From: Xenopus tropicalis
Lineage: Eukaryota; Chordata; Amphibia; Anura; Pipidae
DNA: 64,000 bases
NCBI RefSeq assembly: GCF_000004195.4
Contig: NC_030685.2
Location: 59,148,048-59,212,047 of the forward strand
Direction of reading: 5' to 3'
Shown: piece by piece, positions 49,967 to 60,545 of the stretch
How the letters are laid out: each line of letters opens with the position of its first letter
Position numbering within the stretch: position 1 is the first letter of the stretch
The notes under the pieces: model-generated
What the model was told of the DNA's origin: nothing
Seen by the model: only the letters and a program-made list of their open reading frames with translations
Database searches by the model: none
Made by a program: the position numbers and the translations under genes

Positions 49967-50274
49967 CAGTGATCCCCAACCAGTGGTTCGTGAGCAACAT
50001 GTTGCTCCCCAACCCCTTGGATGTTGCTCCCAGTGGCCTCAAAGCAGGTGCTTATCTTTGAATTCCTGACTTGGAGGCAAGTTTTGGTTGCATAAAGACC
50101 TGGTATAATGCCAAACAGAGCCTCCTGTTGGCTGCCAGTCCACATAGGGGCTACCAAATAGCCAATCACAACCCTTATTTGGCACCCCCATGAACATTTT
50201 TCATGCTTGTGTTGCTCCCCAACTCTTTTTACATTTGAGTGTGGCTCACAGGTAAAAAAGGTTGGGGATCCCTG
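49967..50274. mobile_element. 'GATCCCCAACC' hAT MITE, full length
   Basis: From CAGTGATCCCCAACC to GGTTGGGGATCCCTG, 308 bp, with a perfect 8-bp target duplication GCATACAC (49959-49966 and 50275-50282). The 142-codon minus frame across it is a by-product. Confidence 0.93.
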
Positions 50275-50707
50275 GCATACACCATCTCTCGGGAAATCAG
50301 ATGCCTGCATTCCCAAGTGTTATAGGTTAAGTTGCGCTTTAGTGACAAAAAGCACATTTTTAAAGTAAGTTAGGGGTTGGTGATATTATTTAAAACTGTG
50401 TGACACACTGTTCCGTGAGCCTTATCACAAATGGTGATTGCCTCCTGTGGTTCCTAGGATTGGCTTTGGTACCATAATGCAGAGAAAACAAATCAGTAAG
50501 AATGTTTCTGCCTATGGGTTATGTCCCATGGAGTGGTTGCCTGTAATAGATCTCTGCTACCATGGATGACTTATCACACTGGTGGGAAGGTCTATGCATC
50601 GTTTCGATTTTCTGAAGTCATGAGAAGTTGCCTGCAGGAGAAATATTTCCAAAGGCGATTCCTACTGTTGCCGGTGGAAAGGCATTTCAGAAAGATTAGT
50701 TGCCAGC

Positions 50708-52244
50708 AGTCATAGGCGGAGGGTAACTTTTTGTTTTGGGAGGCTAAAGATGGGCCATACATAGACTGATGTAAAGCTAATGTGACACTTAGTGGATTGA
50801 CTTCTGGTGTAAAAATGAACCCCCCAACTACCTCTTGCGGTTCCCTCTGACTTCCAGGGATAATGTGCAAACGTGCGGGTGGGACTGCTTTTTTCACCCT
50901 AAAATGTTTAGGATGTAAAAGTATTTATACTGTACATGCTTTTCTGTGAGGGGTTCTCCATCCATTTGTGTTTGGAATCAGTTAGTGTTTTAAGAAAATC
51001 AGTGGGTACTGACATCCCAGGCACATTATATACTGTACAGTGAAATGCAGTCTATATTTACAAAACCAGGACATTATATGCAGTGAGATGCAGTGGGTAC
51101 TGGCAGTAGATATTAGGGCTGGGCGATATACCGTTTAATACCGAATACCGGTGTTTTTTTTAAAAAACTATATTCATTTTTCAGATACCGCAATACCGGG
51201 GTGTCAGGGTACTCACCCGTGCGGCCCGGTCTCGTGCGCCTCCTTGCGTGCGCATCCCGTTGTCCACGGGACGTTGTGCACGCGCGTCCACGTGCGCGTG
51301 CGTCAAAGCCCACGCACATGTCCGTGACAGCTGACGGCGCCGGTTCTGCACATGCGTGGGGGGTATTTAAAGCTATCAAACGCCTCCTCCTGTGCTATGT
51401 TGTCTGCGGCCTTGCCTGGGAAACAGCCTGCCTGATTTACCTTACGACTTTCTGTTGCCGATCCTTCGCTTGCCTGACTCTGATTTTAAATACTGCAGTA
51501 ATTATTTCTCATGCATGGAAAAAAAATACCGTCAAATACCGTGACACTGATATAATTTTGAAAAATACCGTGATATAAATTTTTGGTCATACCGCCCAGC
51601 TCTAGTAGATATTCAGGCCCTCGCATTATAACACTGGCACCGATACACAGCATTGGTTTGTTTCCCAGTTATGCTCATGTTTCCCAGTCTCATGAGGGCT
51701 CTACTGTAACTAACTAGAAATGAACAAAACAATGACAAAAGTAAGAAAAAAAAGTAAGTGCAAAAAACAACAACTAATATATAAAAGCACAATTAGCTTT
51801 TTCAGGGGGAAAGAGTTAGTTTAGGGTTCAAGGGTGATAGGGATATTATAGATGCCAGGTAACAAAAAACTAATTAATTTCAGCTAGTGATTCAGCCTTT
51901 AGAACATATACAGTATAGTACCTGTGGGATTGGGATGAAATCTGCAGCAAAAGTTCAGAGTTGGTTTGTAATTCTCTTCCAGCCCTGCCCACACCTGTGC
52001 CATGATAGGTCAGTTTTACCGTCTGTCAAGAGAGCTGTGCTCTGATTGGAGAAGCCACAAGAAGAAAGATCCAATCAGAGCACAGTTGATTACAACAGAA
52101 CCAGAGCTTGCAGGAATGCAAGAAGATTTCCCAATGTTAAAGGTTCCAGAGCAGCGCAGAAACAGAGTGATTTTTTTTTTTAAAGTGAAAAGCAGATTTG
52201 GGGAGGCTTAGCCTCCCCTAGCCTTATTGAAAATCTGCCTATGT
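50708..52244. mobile_element. probable DNA transposon insertion, 'CATAGGCGGAG' ends
   Basis: TCATAGGCGGAGGG at the left and ATCTGCCTATG at the right look like short inverted ends; the flanks CCAGCAGT and TCCGCAGT match at 6 of 8 bases, suggesting an old 8-bp duplication. TTTGGGAGGCTAAAG near the left is echoed by GGGGAGGCTTAGCCTCCCC near the right. Contains a younger hAT element at 51114-51604 and a hairpin at 52037-52084 (TGTGCTCTGATTGGA and inverse). No transposase frame is recognised. Confidence 0.45.
51114..51604. mobile_element. hAT-type element, 491 bp, with GC-rich interior
   Basis: The ends TAGGGCTGGGCGATATACCG and ATACCGCCCAGCTCTA are inverted and flanked by a perfect 8-bp target duplication GTAGATAT (51106-51113 and 51605-51612). 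ATACCG words fill both arms. The middle (about 51199-51485) is unlike the arms: CpG-rich (GTGCACGCGCGTCCACGTGC), then TTAAAGC-type and pyrimidine-rich sequence. It may be a fragment of another element captured inside. Confidence 0.88.
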
Positions 52245-52320
52245 CCGCAGTGGCAGAGATCTATCATGGGCATCTCTCCGTGGGATCCTAAAGGAGACCA
52301 GTGCTTTTTATTTTTAAGAA

Positions 52321-53690
52321 ATGCTAGACAGACAGACAGAGAGCGAGAGATAGATAGAGATAATGCAGGTATACAGGCAAGAATAAAATCTATATATTTA
52401 TAATACTATTAGAAAAATTTCCTACAATTATTCTGACATTTATTCGGGAACTCCACAAGAGAATTATAATTGGAATATTGAAATACAGGACTCGTACAGT
52501 ATCCATATTTTTCAATATAAATGTGTGAAACACAGCCCTAATGTATACCATAGTAACAGAGCTAGCTGACCTGACCAAGAACATGGCATTAATGTGGGAA
52601 GACAAGCTGTGTAGGGCAGGCGCACACACGGAAGTATATAAATGCTGGGTATTATGAGACCAGCCGAGCAGCCTCCCAACACACAGCAAATCATTAGCCA
52701 CAATATTGAGCAAGTAAATTATACAGATTATTACTGTAACATCTTAGGTCCCCAAAAGGGTCTGCTATTGATTTCTAACCCAAAGCTGAATACAATAGGT
52801 GTGAAATGAAAGGGGAAATAATTGCAAATTATTGCTTACCTATAAATTTAAAAGTTCATATCGTCAGCAAGAAAAACAAAATCTATGAATGCTGTGTGCA
52901 CGCCAAACAGATCTCCTTCTAAAAACAAACAAATTCATGTGGTCATGTAGTACTACAGGGTAATAAAACTGCCTATGTAAAGGTACGCAATCTCTTATCC
53001 ATAATCTTTGTGACCCAGGGTTGTCTTTAGAGGAGTTTTTTCCAGAATATGGAGCCTACATTCAAAGGGAGACTGTGATAGTAGTAGTAGTAGTAGTATT
53101 TAATTGTTATTAATGTTTCTTTTTCATTTTGCAAACAGGTTACATTATAAAGAAAGAGAAATCATGCAATTACAGGTAGGTTTTGCACAGACAAATCAAA
53201 TAAAAACTCTTCCTGCTAGTGCTATGTGCTATGTCAGTCATCTAGTTGCTATATTTAATGGTTTGCAATTTGTACTTGCTAATATGATACTGTAAGCAAA
53301 CTCAGAGATAGTGCTGTTTAGGAGTTCAGAGCTACAAAAACTTTGTGTAATGCCTTTTGTAATGATTGTAAGAGACAAAGAGAGCCAAGTGCAAACAGAA
53401 CAGGCTGTATCCTTGTTGGAGGATATTGTTGCATCCGTCGGGTTGCTGACCCCAAAGGGCTTATTGTGCATTGTTTGTTTAAGGGGGAACTAAAAGATAA
53501 GCACTTTTGGAATTTTATGCATCAGCTCCCTATGAAGGAGGCCTCTCCACTCAGAAAACTCTTGCATACGGGGACCTCCATTCCAGCACTATCAGTACAC
53601 AGTGCTCTGCTCTGGAAGTATAGAACAGTGTTCCTGAGCCCAGCATTGTATTTTGAATTCTGCTGCAGATCCCTTTTTTGCTGCTATCAT
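52321..53690. other. intergenic stretch with simple repeats only
   Basis: Holds a short GACA/GATA-rich tract at about 52327-52362 and a (TAG)n run at about 53080-53098. No exon or transposon is recognised. Confidence 0.45.
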
Positions 53691-53695
53691 GTCCC

Positions 53696-53757
53696 TGTCA
53701 GTGATCTAACAGGGACACAGTACATTGTAATAATGTGTCCCTATCAGATCACTGACA
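53696..53757. repeat. short inverted repeat
   Basis: TGTCAGTGATCTAACAGGGACAC is inverted as GTGTCCCTATCAGATCACTGACA (one base extra in one arm) around about 16 bp. Confidence 0.75.
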
Positions 53758-53778
53758 AAGGCCTAGTACTGGCACTGT

Positions 53779-53813
53779 GGAGGGTGGGGGGGGGGGTGGG
53801 GGGGGGGGGGGGG
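53779..53813 (+). repeat. poly-G tract with G-quadruplex potential
   Basis: Nearly unbroken guanine run (GGAGGGTGGGG then long G runs split by one T) ending at GAATTC. It creates the glycine-rich stretch in the frame 53343-53912. Confidence 0.85.
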
Positions 53814-54270
53814 AATTCAGCATCAGGTGTCAAAAATAGTAAAATGCAGTGGAATGTTGTTAGAATAATGCACCACTTGTGTTTAATCTACGGGCTTAAT
53901 CTCAGCCTCTAAGTTAAAATTAATAAACACATTTGTAGTACTCAAATAAAAAATACTAACAGTTTTCATGCAGCCAGGATTACTGAGGGACCATTGAAGG
54001 CTCAGTTTATGGTGGCTGGCACAATTTGCCATGTACCTCCTGACAAAAGATAAATTACTTTGATGTAGTTGGCCAACTTGAATATATTGCAAGATATGGA
54101 CAAACAATCCCTGTTTTGCTTAAAGGGGAGGGCATTTTTAGTAGCTTAATGCACCAAATGTCTTTATGTCCTTAATATATTAATAATGGGTGAGTGTAGT
54201 GGATGTCTTGCCTTTGGGTCATATTCTGTGCCATTCTGGATGCATGTACAAGTTAAAATCAAAGGTACTC

Positions 54271-54353
54271 TTTAAATATAAAGTATTACATATTACATAA
54301 TATTTGAAGATAACTCCAAATATTATGTAATATGTATTACTTTATATTTAAAG
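54271..54353. repeat. AT-rich palindrome
   Basis: TTTAAATATAAAGTATTACA with its continuation to AATATTTG is inverted as CAAATATTATGTAATATG onward to TATATTTAAA, around a loop AAGATAACTC. Arms are about 37 bp. Confidence 0.8.
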
Positions 54354-56260
54354 ATAATACTATTTTCAAATTAAGTTCTTCCTCCCCAGCCAATGCTGAC
54401 TTTTTTACATTTGCATTGATTGAGTTCAATGAAAATAGGTGAATGAATCCTGATGCATTAATTTGATCCCATGCTCTGTCCCTATTCTAAACCAGTACAT
54501 GTAGGCTCTGTACTTGCCAGTACATAGACTAACTATCAGTACATAGACTAACTTTATAAGCACACTTTATAACTCAATGACCCTCTGTACTTGTGGAGAC
54601 TTTTTAAAAACTTTTGTCAATTTAGATCCATGGTGTTGTGCATGTCCCTTTGCATGTTCCTTGGGTTTTCCAATCAAAGCAGAAATCAACACTGGGCAAA
54701 TTTGCCCATGACATTGTTACATTCATTGTTCTACCTGTAACTGGCTGAAAAAAGCTAATGATTTTTAACCCAATTTAATACCCTGGTCTGAAGCAGTCTT
54801 AAGGACCTGAATCAGCATCTGCCCATGTATGGCCAATTTTAGCCACTGTGCCCTAGATTATAGAGTGACCTATCCACCCCCATTTCATCGGTATCAAACA
54901 ACCACATTATTCAATACTGAGAGAAAGAACCCTATAGATGTGTGCTAATATTCAAAACATTCATATGTTTATCATTTGATAAAATTCAAGCGATAAGAAC
55001 ATGATTAATGTAAATAAAATAAATATAAATATAACGCAAGCTAATGAATACATTTCATTAAAGCCCTTAGGGGCCACACTGCCCAATATCCAGATTCATT
55101 TGGTCTCCTTTTGAAGCAAAATTTTTGCTCTGCACCAAGCCCTTTTTAGAGGTAGTACATGATCTATTAGAATGCACTGTGTAGAGGGAAGTGAGTGGCC
55201 ATGTTGAATAAAGTGTCTTGCTAATGGTCAGATTTCACCAGAGCAGAATGTATGGGCGACCTGTGATTGTTCATTCAGATTCTAAAAGGGGTAACATATT
55301 TTCTAGCATAACATAAGCCACATGGGCAGATGATACAACAGACAACATGATCCAAGATACAAGTCAATCTATATTTTAGCACCAATATTTTGCCACTATG
55401 TGGGCATGTAAATGTGCCCTGGTTAGTAGAAACCACGTTATGCAACCAAGTGGCTTTATTCATTCTTTTGGGTCTCAATTTGATTAATCAAATCAGGGAA
55501 CGGCAAATTTGAATCCATCCATACAGTTGGCCAATTCTTTCTAATTACGCTATTTATCAGACCATGAGCTGGTTGAAATTTAGAAACAAATATCAAAGTT
55601 CCCTCCCCTTGTGTCCTTTTCAGTTTCCACATTTGAACCTACTAGCAGTCTTTTAAGTTCACTGTCCAAAATATCAAGTTCATGGGCCGGAGCCAAAAAT
55701 CTATCCTGCATTTCATAAGCTTGTATTTCAGCTATCTGAGGGTTGGAATTATTACTAAAAACTGTCAAAACTCTTAAAATCTGAGAATATATATATATAA
55801 ACATATTTTATCTACTGCTTGCGGGCCCTAGTCTCTCTGCTTTACCCTATGTTTAATTGTATGGCCCCTGCAAAATAATCACCATAAGCATCAAGAAAAG
55901 GAAACAGTACTGTAGCAGGTTTAATATAAAGTACATCTTAACATTTTAAACTCTACAGTGTCACTTAATTGTATACAAAGTAACTATATATTATAAGCTG
56001 TGTAATATGTGAGTTGCAAAATATACAATCATACAACATTGTTTCTTTTTTAGAGAATGCATTTTTGATCAACTGACTTTTGTTTCAGTAATTTTTAAAT
56101 CAGTACCGACATCTTGTGGTAAGATTTCATATTGCAATTTAGCTACATGTTTATATACCGTGCACTTTTTATTTGCAACTAGTTGGGATGTTTTTTATTG
56201 GACCATTATGCACTAGCACTGTCACTTCATTTTGGCACTTTTTTTTCTATTTTTTTAGGG
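54354..56260. other. intergenic stretch, nothing certain
   Basis: Contains pieces of dispersed repeats at 54670-54775 and 54790-54840 (CCCATGTATGGCCAATTTT end of the 'GGTGGCCATACA' family) and a short (TA)n at about 55786-55798. No exon is recognised. Confidence 0.4.
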
Positions 56261-56740
56261 CAGTGCTGTCCAACGTCTGTGGGGCCGAGGGCCGGAATTT
56301 CTCTAGCATACATAGTGGAGGGCCGCTAATGACCATACCCACATTAATGGTGGTAGCGCAGCAAAAACCCAAATGGTTGGTGCTCACTGCGGGGATATCA
56401 ACCATCATTCATATATAAAACAGCAACCTACATTATATAATTAGACACCTTAGGGACCATTTAATGGCTATTTCCAACTGCTAACAAACTCCCGGAACAA
56501 ACTCCTGCCAGGTTCACCTCCCACAGGCAGCATAGGGCAGGCATAGGGAAGGCAGAGTAAGGCACACACATGCAGCATAGGCATGGTAGAGTATGACACA
56601 CACAGGCAGAGTATGGCACACACAGGCAGCATAGGGCAGGCAGAGTATGGCACACACAGGCAGCATAGGGCAGGCAGCGTATGGCACACACAGGCAGCAT
56701 AGGGCAGGTAGACTATGCTGCCTGTATGTGCCATACTCTG
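56261..56740 (+). mobile_element. hAT-type element, left part, with internal minisatellite
   Basis: Begins CAGTGCTGTCCAACGTCTGT, which I recognise as a hAT-type terminus, followed by GGGGCCGAGGGCCGGAATTT. From about 56519 it becomes a minisatellite and is cut off at 56740 by a Penelope-like insertion or breakpoint; the right terminus is not found. Confidence 0.6.
56519..56735 (+). repeat. 34-bp minisatellite (GGCAGCATAGGGCAGGCAGAG...)
   Basis: GCAGCATAG recurs at 56527, 56572, 56626, 56660 and 56694, with a 34-bp spacing in the last three; GAGTATGGCACACACAG alternates with it. Three overlapping minus-strand frames of 79-99 codons rich in CLCVPYSA-like words are read-throughs of the repeat. 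Confidence 0.85.
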
Positions 56741-56920
56741 AGAAAAAATGTGGAGCACCAAGAAAGAAAGCTGAATAAAAATGTCCTTTTATTAAATCCA
56801 CATTAAAATTCAAATCGCAATCGAAATTGCGTTTTTTGATGGTATATAATAAACATTTTCACTCTATCCAGAAAAGAGTATGTAAATATTGGGACACAGA
56901 CTAGCAAAGTATACAATATA

Positions 56921-57271
56921 AAACAATACTTTAATTGCCTATCCAAAGGCGTAGTATATTTAATAACATGCTTTTGTGGTTCCCAATATGTGGGGAAGAC
57001 CATACGGAATGTATCTAAACGTATTTTGGAACATGCTTCAGCTCTGGAGAGAGGAGATGCAAGATAAGCACTGTCCAAACACATTCTAGGGAAACATGAG
57101 GGTAATGCACATTTCACCTTCCAGATTATCGATAAGCCAGCTTTTCAGATAAAGAAGGGTGACATAGAGAAGAGACTGTTGAGACAAGAGGCTTTCTGGA
57201 TTTACAATCTGAATACCCTAGAATACCAGGGCGGGATGAATAAGGAATGGAAGCTATATTGCTTTTATTGA
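56921..57271 (+). pseudogene. Penelope-like GIY-YIG endonuclease domain, broken
   Basis: The C-terminal endonuclease domain of a Penelope-like element, which nicks DNA for target-primed reverse transcription. Reading from 56921, VVYLITCFCGSQYVGKT shows the GIY-YIG type start with the CxCG insert seen in Penelope proteins, followed by R and ILEH, then GDIEKRLLRQEAFWIYNL and LNTL, matching the conserved helix with the catalytic glutamate and the WIxxLxT motif. One in-frame TAA lies at 57064-57066; the frame then continues to TGA at 57269-57271. No reverse transcriptase lies upstream. No function is expected. Confidence 0.8.
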
Positions 57272-57517
57272 GAACTAATTCTATAAGTGTAGATAACTGA
57301 TCGCCTGCTTCTTCTTCTTTTTTGGTTCATTTAATTGTTTTTTCTCCTAATTATTAGTAACTTTACTAATTTTTGTTGTTATTAATATTATTATTTTTCT
57401 TATTGTTGGTTTAGGTGTCATGGTTTTTGTTTATTTTATATGTGTAGAGGGTAAGGGTTAATGGTAAGGTTAATGGAGTGACATTCTATTTAGTTGCTAT
57501 ATATACCCCTCCTATGT

Positions 57518-57581
57518 ATGGACCAATTATGTTTCTGAGGAAGTGGTGTGACACCACGAAACACGTTTAGCGTAGGTCCAT
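57518..57581 (+). ncRNA. candidate hammerhead ribozyme motif in the Penelope-like element
   Basis: Core CTGAGGA (57535-57541, fits CUGANGA), perfect stem II GTGGTG/CACCAC with loop TGA (57543-57557), GAAA (57558-57561), a short stem III with one mismatch, then the triplet GTA (57572-57574) as a possible cleavage site. ATGGACC (57518-57524) pairs with GGTCCAT (57575-57581) as the outer part of stem I. Penelope-like elements are known to carry minimal hammerheads in their terminal repeats. The A-C mismatch in stem III would follow from CpG decay. Activity is doubtful because stem I has an unpaired stretch beside the core. Confidence 0.55.
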
Positions 57582-57697
57582 GAATGTACATGTGCCTTTT
57601 TGAATTTTAATGTGGATTTAATAGATTTAGATAATAGATTTAGATATAGATATAGATTTTTATTCAGCTCTATTTCTTGGTGCTCCACATTTTTTCT

Positions 57698-58339
57698 TAT
57701 CTGTATGACACCTCCGACATACACAACATTTTGGTTACAGTACAGACAAGGGTTTCAATAACAATCATTAAAGTGCACCTCCTCAGCATTTGGCTTCCAG
57801 TACTCAGTAAGCCTGATAGCTTGGATGTAAAAAATATACTTTAGAATAAAAAATTATAAATTTGAAAAAAACAGCAAGCAACAAAATCTCATGTAATCCC
57901 CTAGGGAAGACAGTGTCCAATTTATACAGGGGCGATGCTGCCATGAAGCAGGTTGAGAAACTCACCTCAGGCTGCAACAGATTGCAAGTTACCAGGGGCG
58001 GCAAAAATCCACCCTTGGCAACTTTAAGAGTAGAAATTCAGATTCAATTGAATTCTCTGCACTAGTGATGTGCCCCTCTTCGCCCCTCTGTGATGCTCAG
58101 AAACATAACCTTTGGGTGTAAGGGGGGGCAGCATCTGAAAGGCCACCTCAGGGTGGCAAGGACTCTAGAAATACTGCCGAATTTATCGATAAATTTTGTT
58201 TTGAGTCATAGTCACCAACCCTTTATGGTCGATTAACATGTAACAAAACTGTGGCAGTTTGATGGGTGATTTATGATTCTTAATTCGCTCACAATGAGCA
58301 GTGGTTGGATGCTAATTCGCAAGGGTGTAGCCAAGTTTA
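57698..58339. other. stretch between Penelope fragment and minisatellite
   Basis: Contains a probable dispersed repeat piece at about 57927-58080 (CAGGGGCGATGCTGCC, then ACCAGGGGCGGCAAAAATCC). Nothing else recognised. Confidence 0.35.
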
Positions 58340-59190
58340 TAACCAACTGTTCCTGATGGATTGTGCTTATTACTGAGAAATATCCACACTGCCATTTTCA
58401 TGGTATTTCTCTGTCCAGGCATTGGGTATGATATGGGGGCTGTTCCTGGTGGATTGTGCTTAGTACAGAGAAATAATCATACTCCATTTTCATGGTATCT
58501 CTCTGTTCTGACATTGGGTATGGTATGGGGGCTGTTTCTGCAGGATTGATCTTAGTACAGAGAAATAACCACGCTGACATTTTCATGGTATCTCTCTATA
58601 CAGGTATTGGGAATGGTTTGGGCTCTGTTCATGGTGGATTGTGCATAGTACAGAGAAATATCCATACTGCCATTTTCATGGTATCTCTCTGTCTAGGCAT
58701 TGGGTATGGTTTGGGGGCTGTTCATGGTGGATTGTGCTTAGTGCAGAGAAATATCCATACTGCCATTTTCATGGTATCTCTCTGTCCAGGAATTGGGTAT
58801 GGTTTGGGGGCAGTTCCTGGTGGATTGTGCTTAGTACAGAGAAATAACCATGCTGCCATTTTGATGGTATCGCTCTATACAGGCATTGGGTATGGTTTGG
58901 GGGCTGTTCCTGCAGGATTGTGCTTGGTACAGAGAAATATCCATACTGCCATTTTGATGGTATCTCTCTGTCTGGGAATTGGGTATGGTTTGGGGACTGT
59001 TCCTGCAGGATTGTCCTTTGTACAGAGAAATAACCATGCTGTCATTTTGATGGTATCTCTCTTTTCAGGCATTGGGTGTAGCTAGGGGGCTGTTCCTGCT
59101 GAATTCTGCTTAGTACAGAGAAATAACCATGCTGCCATTTTAATAGTATGTCTCTGTATGCGCAATGGGTATAGTTAGGGGACTGTTCCT
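58340..59190 (+). repeat. 93-bp minisatellite, about nine copies
   Basis: The phrase TTAGTACAGAGAAATA (with small changes) recurs every 93 bp: about 58368, 58461, 58553, 58646, 58739, 58832, 58925, 59018 and 59111. Other shared words are CCATTTTCATGGTATCTCTC and TTGGGTATGGTTTGGGGGCT. Since 93 is 31 codons, a frame can run through the array without stops: 197 codons at 58492-59085 plus, with more on the minus strand. This is almost certainly not a gene. Confidence 0.93.
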
Positions 59191-60404
59191 ACTGACCTTT
59201 TGATCCTAAATCTGCTGCTCCAGAACCCTCTGATCCTGATCTCAAGTTCCCCAGTACTGTGTTCCTGAGGCTCCTACTGGACTGGCTGAATTTGACTGCT
59301 TGAGTTCCTGAGATTGCTAATTCTGCAGAAAGTTGTACCAGAAATCTTTGTTGATATTGAAATATTGTATTTCATTAATCTTATAAATAAGCATGAAAAG
59401 TTCCCCATTTCTTGTAGTTTAGTTCTCCTTACATGCTGTGGCTGTGACCAACTGCAGGGAAGCTTCTCAGGGCTCTTATAAAGGAGGTTTCCACCTACTA
59501 CCCTCATCTGGTCACAGTCACTTTATGTTAGCAATACATTGCTCCTCCCACCCACAACAGCACTGCCATTTATCTGACCAATCAGATTTCAGGGTAAAAC
59601 AAAATGTAAGTAAACATAGATCGTGGGTGTTGCTGGATACCTCAGTGACTAATTAGTAACAGTAATAGGGCCCCCAATAACTGATGGTTTATCGCAGTGA
59701 AGTCAGTGGTACTTAGCCCAGCACAGCTGTGTGTGCCACCTTTGTCTGTCCACTTGATAAATCTCTACTCCTGGCCCACAGATCAGGATATGAATGCAAG
59801 GGCTTCAATATGGCAGCCGCCTCTGACTCCGGAAACCTCTTTCCTTGTGTTTTTGACTCATCTTTGAAGTCACCTGGTCAGAAAGAGTAGCAGTAATTTA
59901 TATGTATTATTGTCAGTGTCAGTACATTAATTGCAGGTATTTAACATGTTCCTGTCTGGGTATCACTGCGCACCATATACACTCTACCATCTGCATACAT
60001 ATACATTCATTTATTGTGGTATTTGTATAGTGAGGCACCAGTCTGCCCCCTATTAGGGAGCTGTTCATTTACCTATGTGACATATCAGTAAGTTATGGGT
60101 TACAAATGACAGTGTATCATATAGAGGGTTATACTCAGTATCTATATATTGGGTACAACATACCGATTACTTGCCAATAATGCCCTTATCTGGAATGGAA
60201 TCTAGGAACCCAGCACTGAAGGAGTGAATCAGGTGACCTGGGGTGGGGATGAATTGCCAAAAGTGCACCAGGAGAGGGCGATGTTCCACCTAACACTGGC
60301 AATAAATGCACACAGGATAGAGGGCTTCAGTCATTTTGGCAAACCCCTTTGAAATTATACATTTGGTCTAACCTCCCTTTGCTCATGACAAGTGGAGCTG
60401 CCCA
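59191..60404. other. intergenic stretch, nothing recognised
   Basis: Ordinary AT-rich DNA without exon, RNA gene or transposon ends that I can identify. Confidence 0.4.
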
Positions 60405-60545
60405 ACCAGGGCTTGCACCAATTTCAGGCTAGATATCGGTCGGGCAGGCCCGTCGTTGGTTCCCCTACACAGCCCGATTAGCTGCCGAATCGGTCTAAAG
60501 GACCGAAATCTGCAGCTAGAATCGGCCCGTGTATGGCTACCTTTA
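60405..60545. mobile_element. partial copy of the 'GGTGGCCATACA' MITE
   Basis: Contains GATATCGGTCGGGCAGGCCC and ends CGGCCCGTGTATGGCTACCTTTA, like the right half of 2304-2618. Confidence 0.6.

Larger units (their letters stand above)
50585..52320. mobile_element. palindromic MITE split by a 1.5-kb insertion
   Basis: Left piece 50585-50707 (GATTTTCTGAAGTCATGAGA, GAAAGATTAGTTGCC) and right piece 52245-52320 (AGAGATCTATCATGGGCA) match in order the intact copy at 47822-48081. The sequence between is a separate element. Confidence 0.6.
56741..57697 (+). mobile_element. Penelope-like retroelement fragment with inverted ends
   Basis: AGAAAAAATGTGGAGCACCA at the left is inverted at 57678-57697, and the similarity continues inward (AATCCACATTAAAATTCAA against TTGAATTTTAATGTGGATTT), a flanking inverted arrangement common in Penelope-like insertions. 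Inside are the 3' end of a GIY-YIG reading frame, an untranslated stretch and a hammerhead-like motif, in the order expected for the 3' part of such an element. The reverse transcriptase is absent, so the copy is 5' truncated. Confidence 0.8.

Noticed and set aside
49888..50316. 142-codon minus frame
   Set aside because: It covers the hAT MITE at 49967-50274 and comes from that repeat.
53343..53912. 189-codon plus frame
   Set aside because: It spans a hairpin and a poly-G tract (glycine run), has no recognised domain and no splice or codon evidence.
56461..56813. Cysteine-rich minus frames (CLCVPYSA repeats)
   Set aside because: Three frames overlap the 34-bp minisatellite; they are repeat translation artefacts.
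56741..57697. Inverted ends as those of a DNA transposon
   Set aside because: The interior encodes a GIY-YIG domain of the Penelope type with a hammerhead-like motif, which fits a retroelement better; kept as a minor alternative.
58492..59085. 197-codon plus frame as a gene
   Set aside because: It is a read-through of a 93-bp minisatellite; similar frames exist on the other strand and no domain is recognised.
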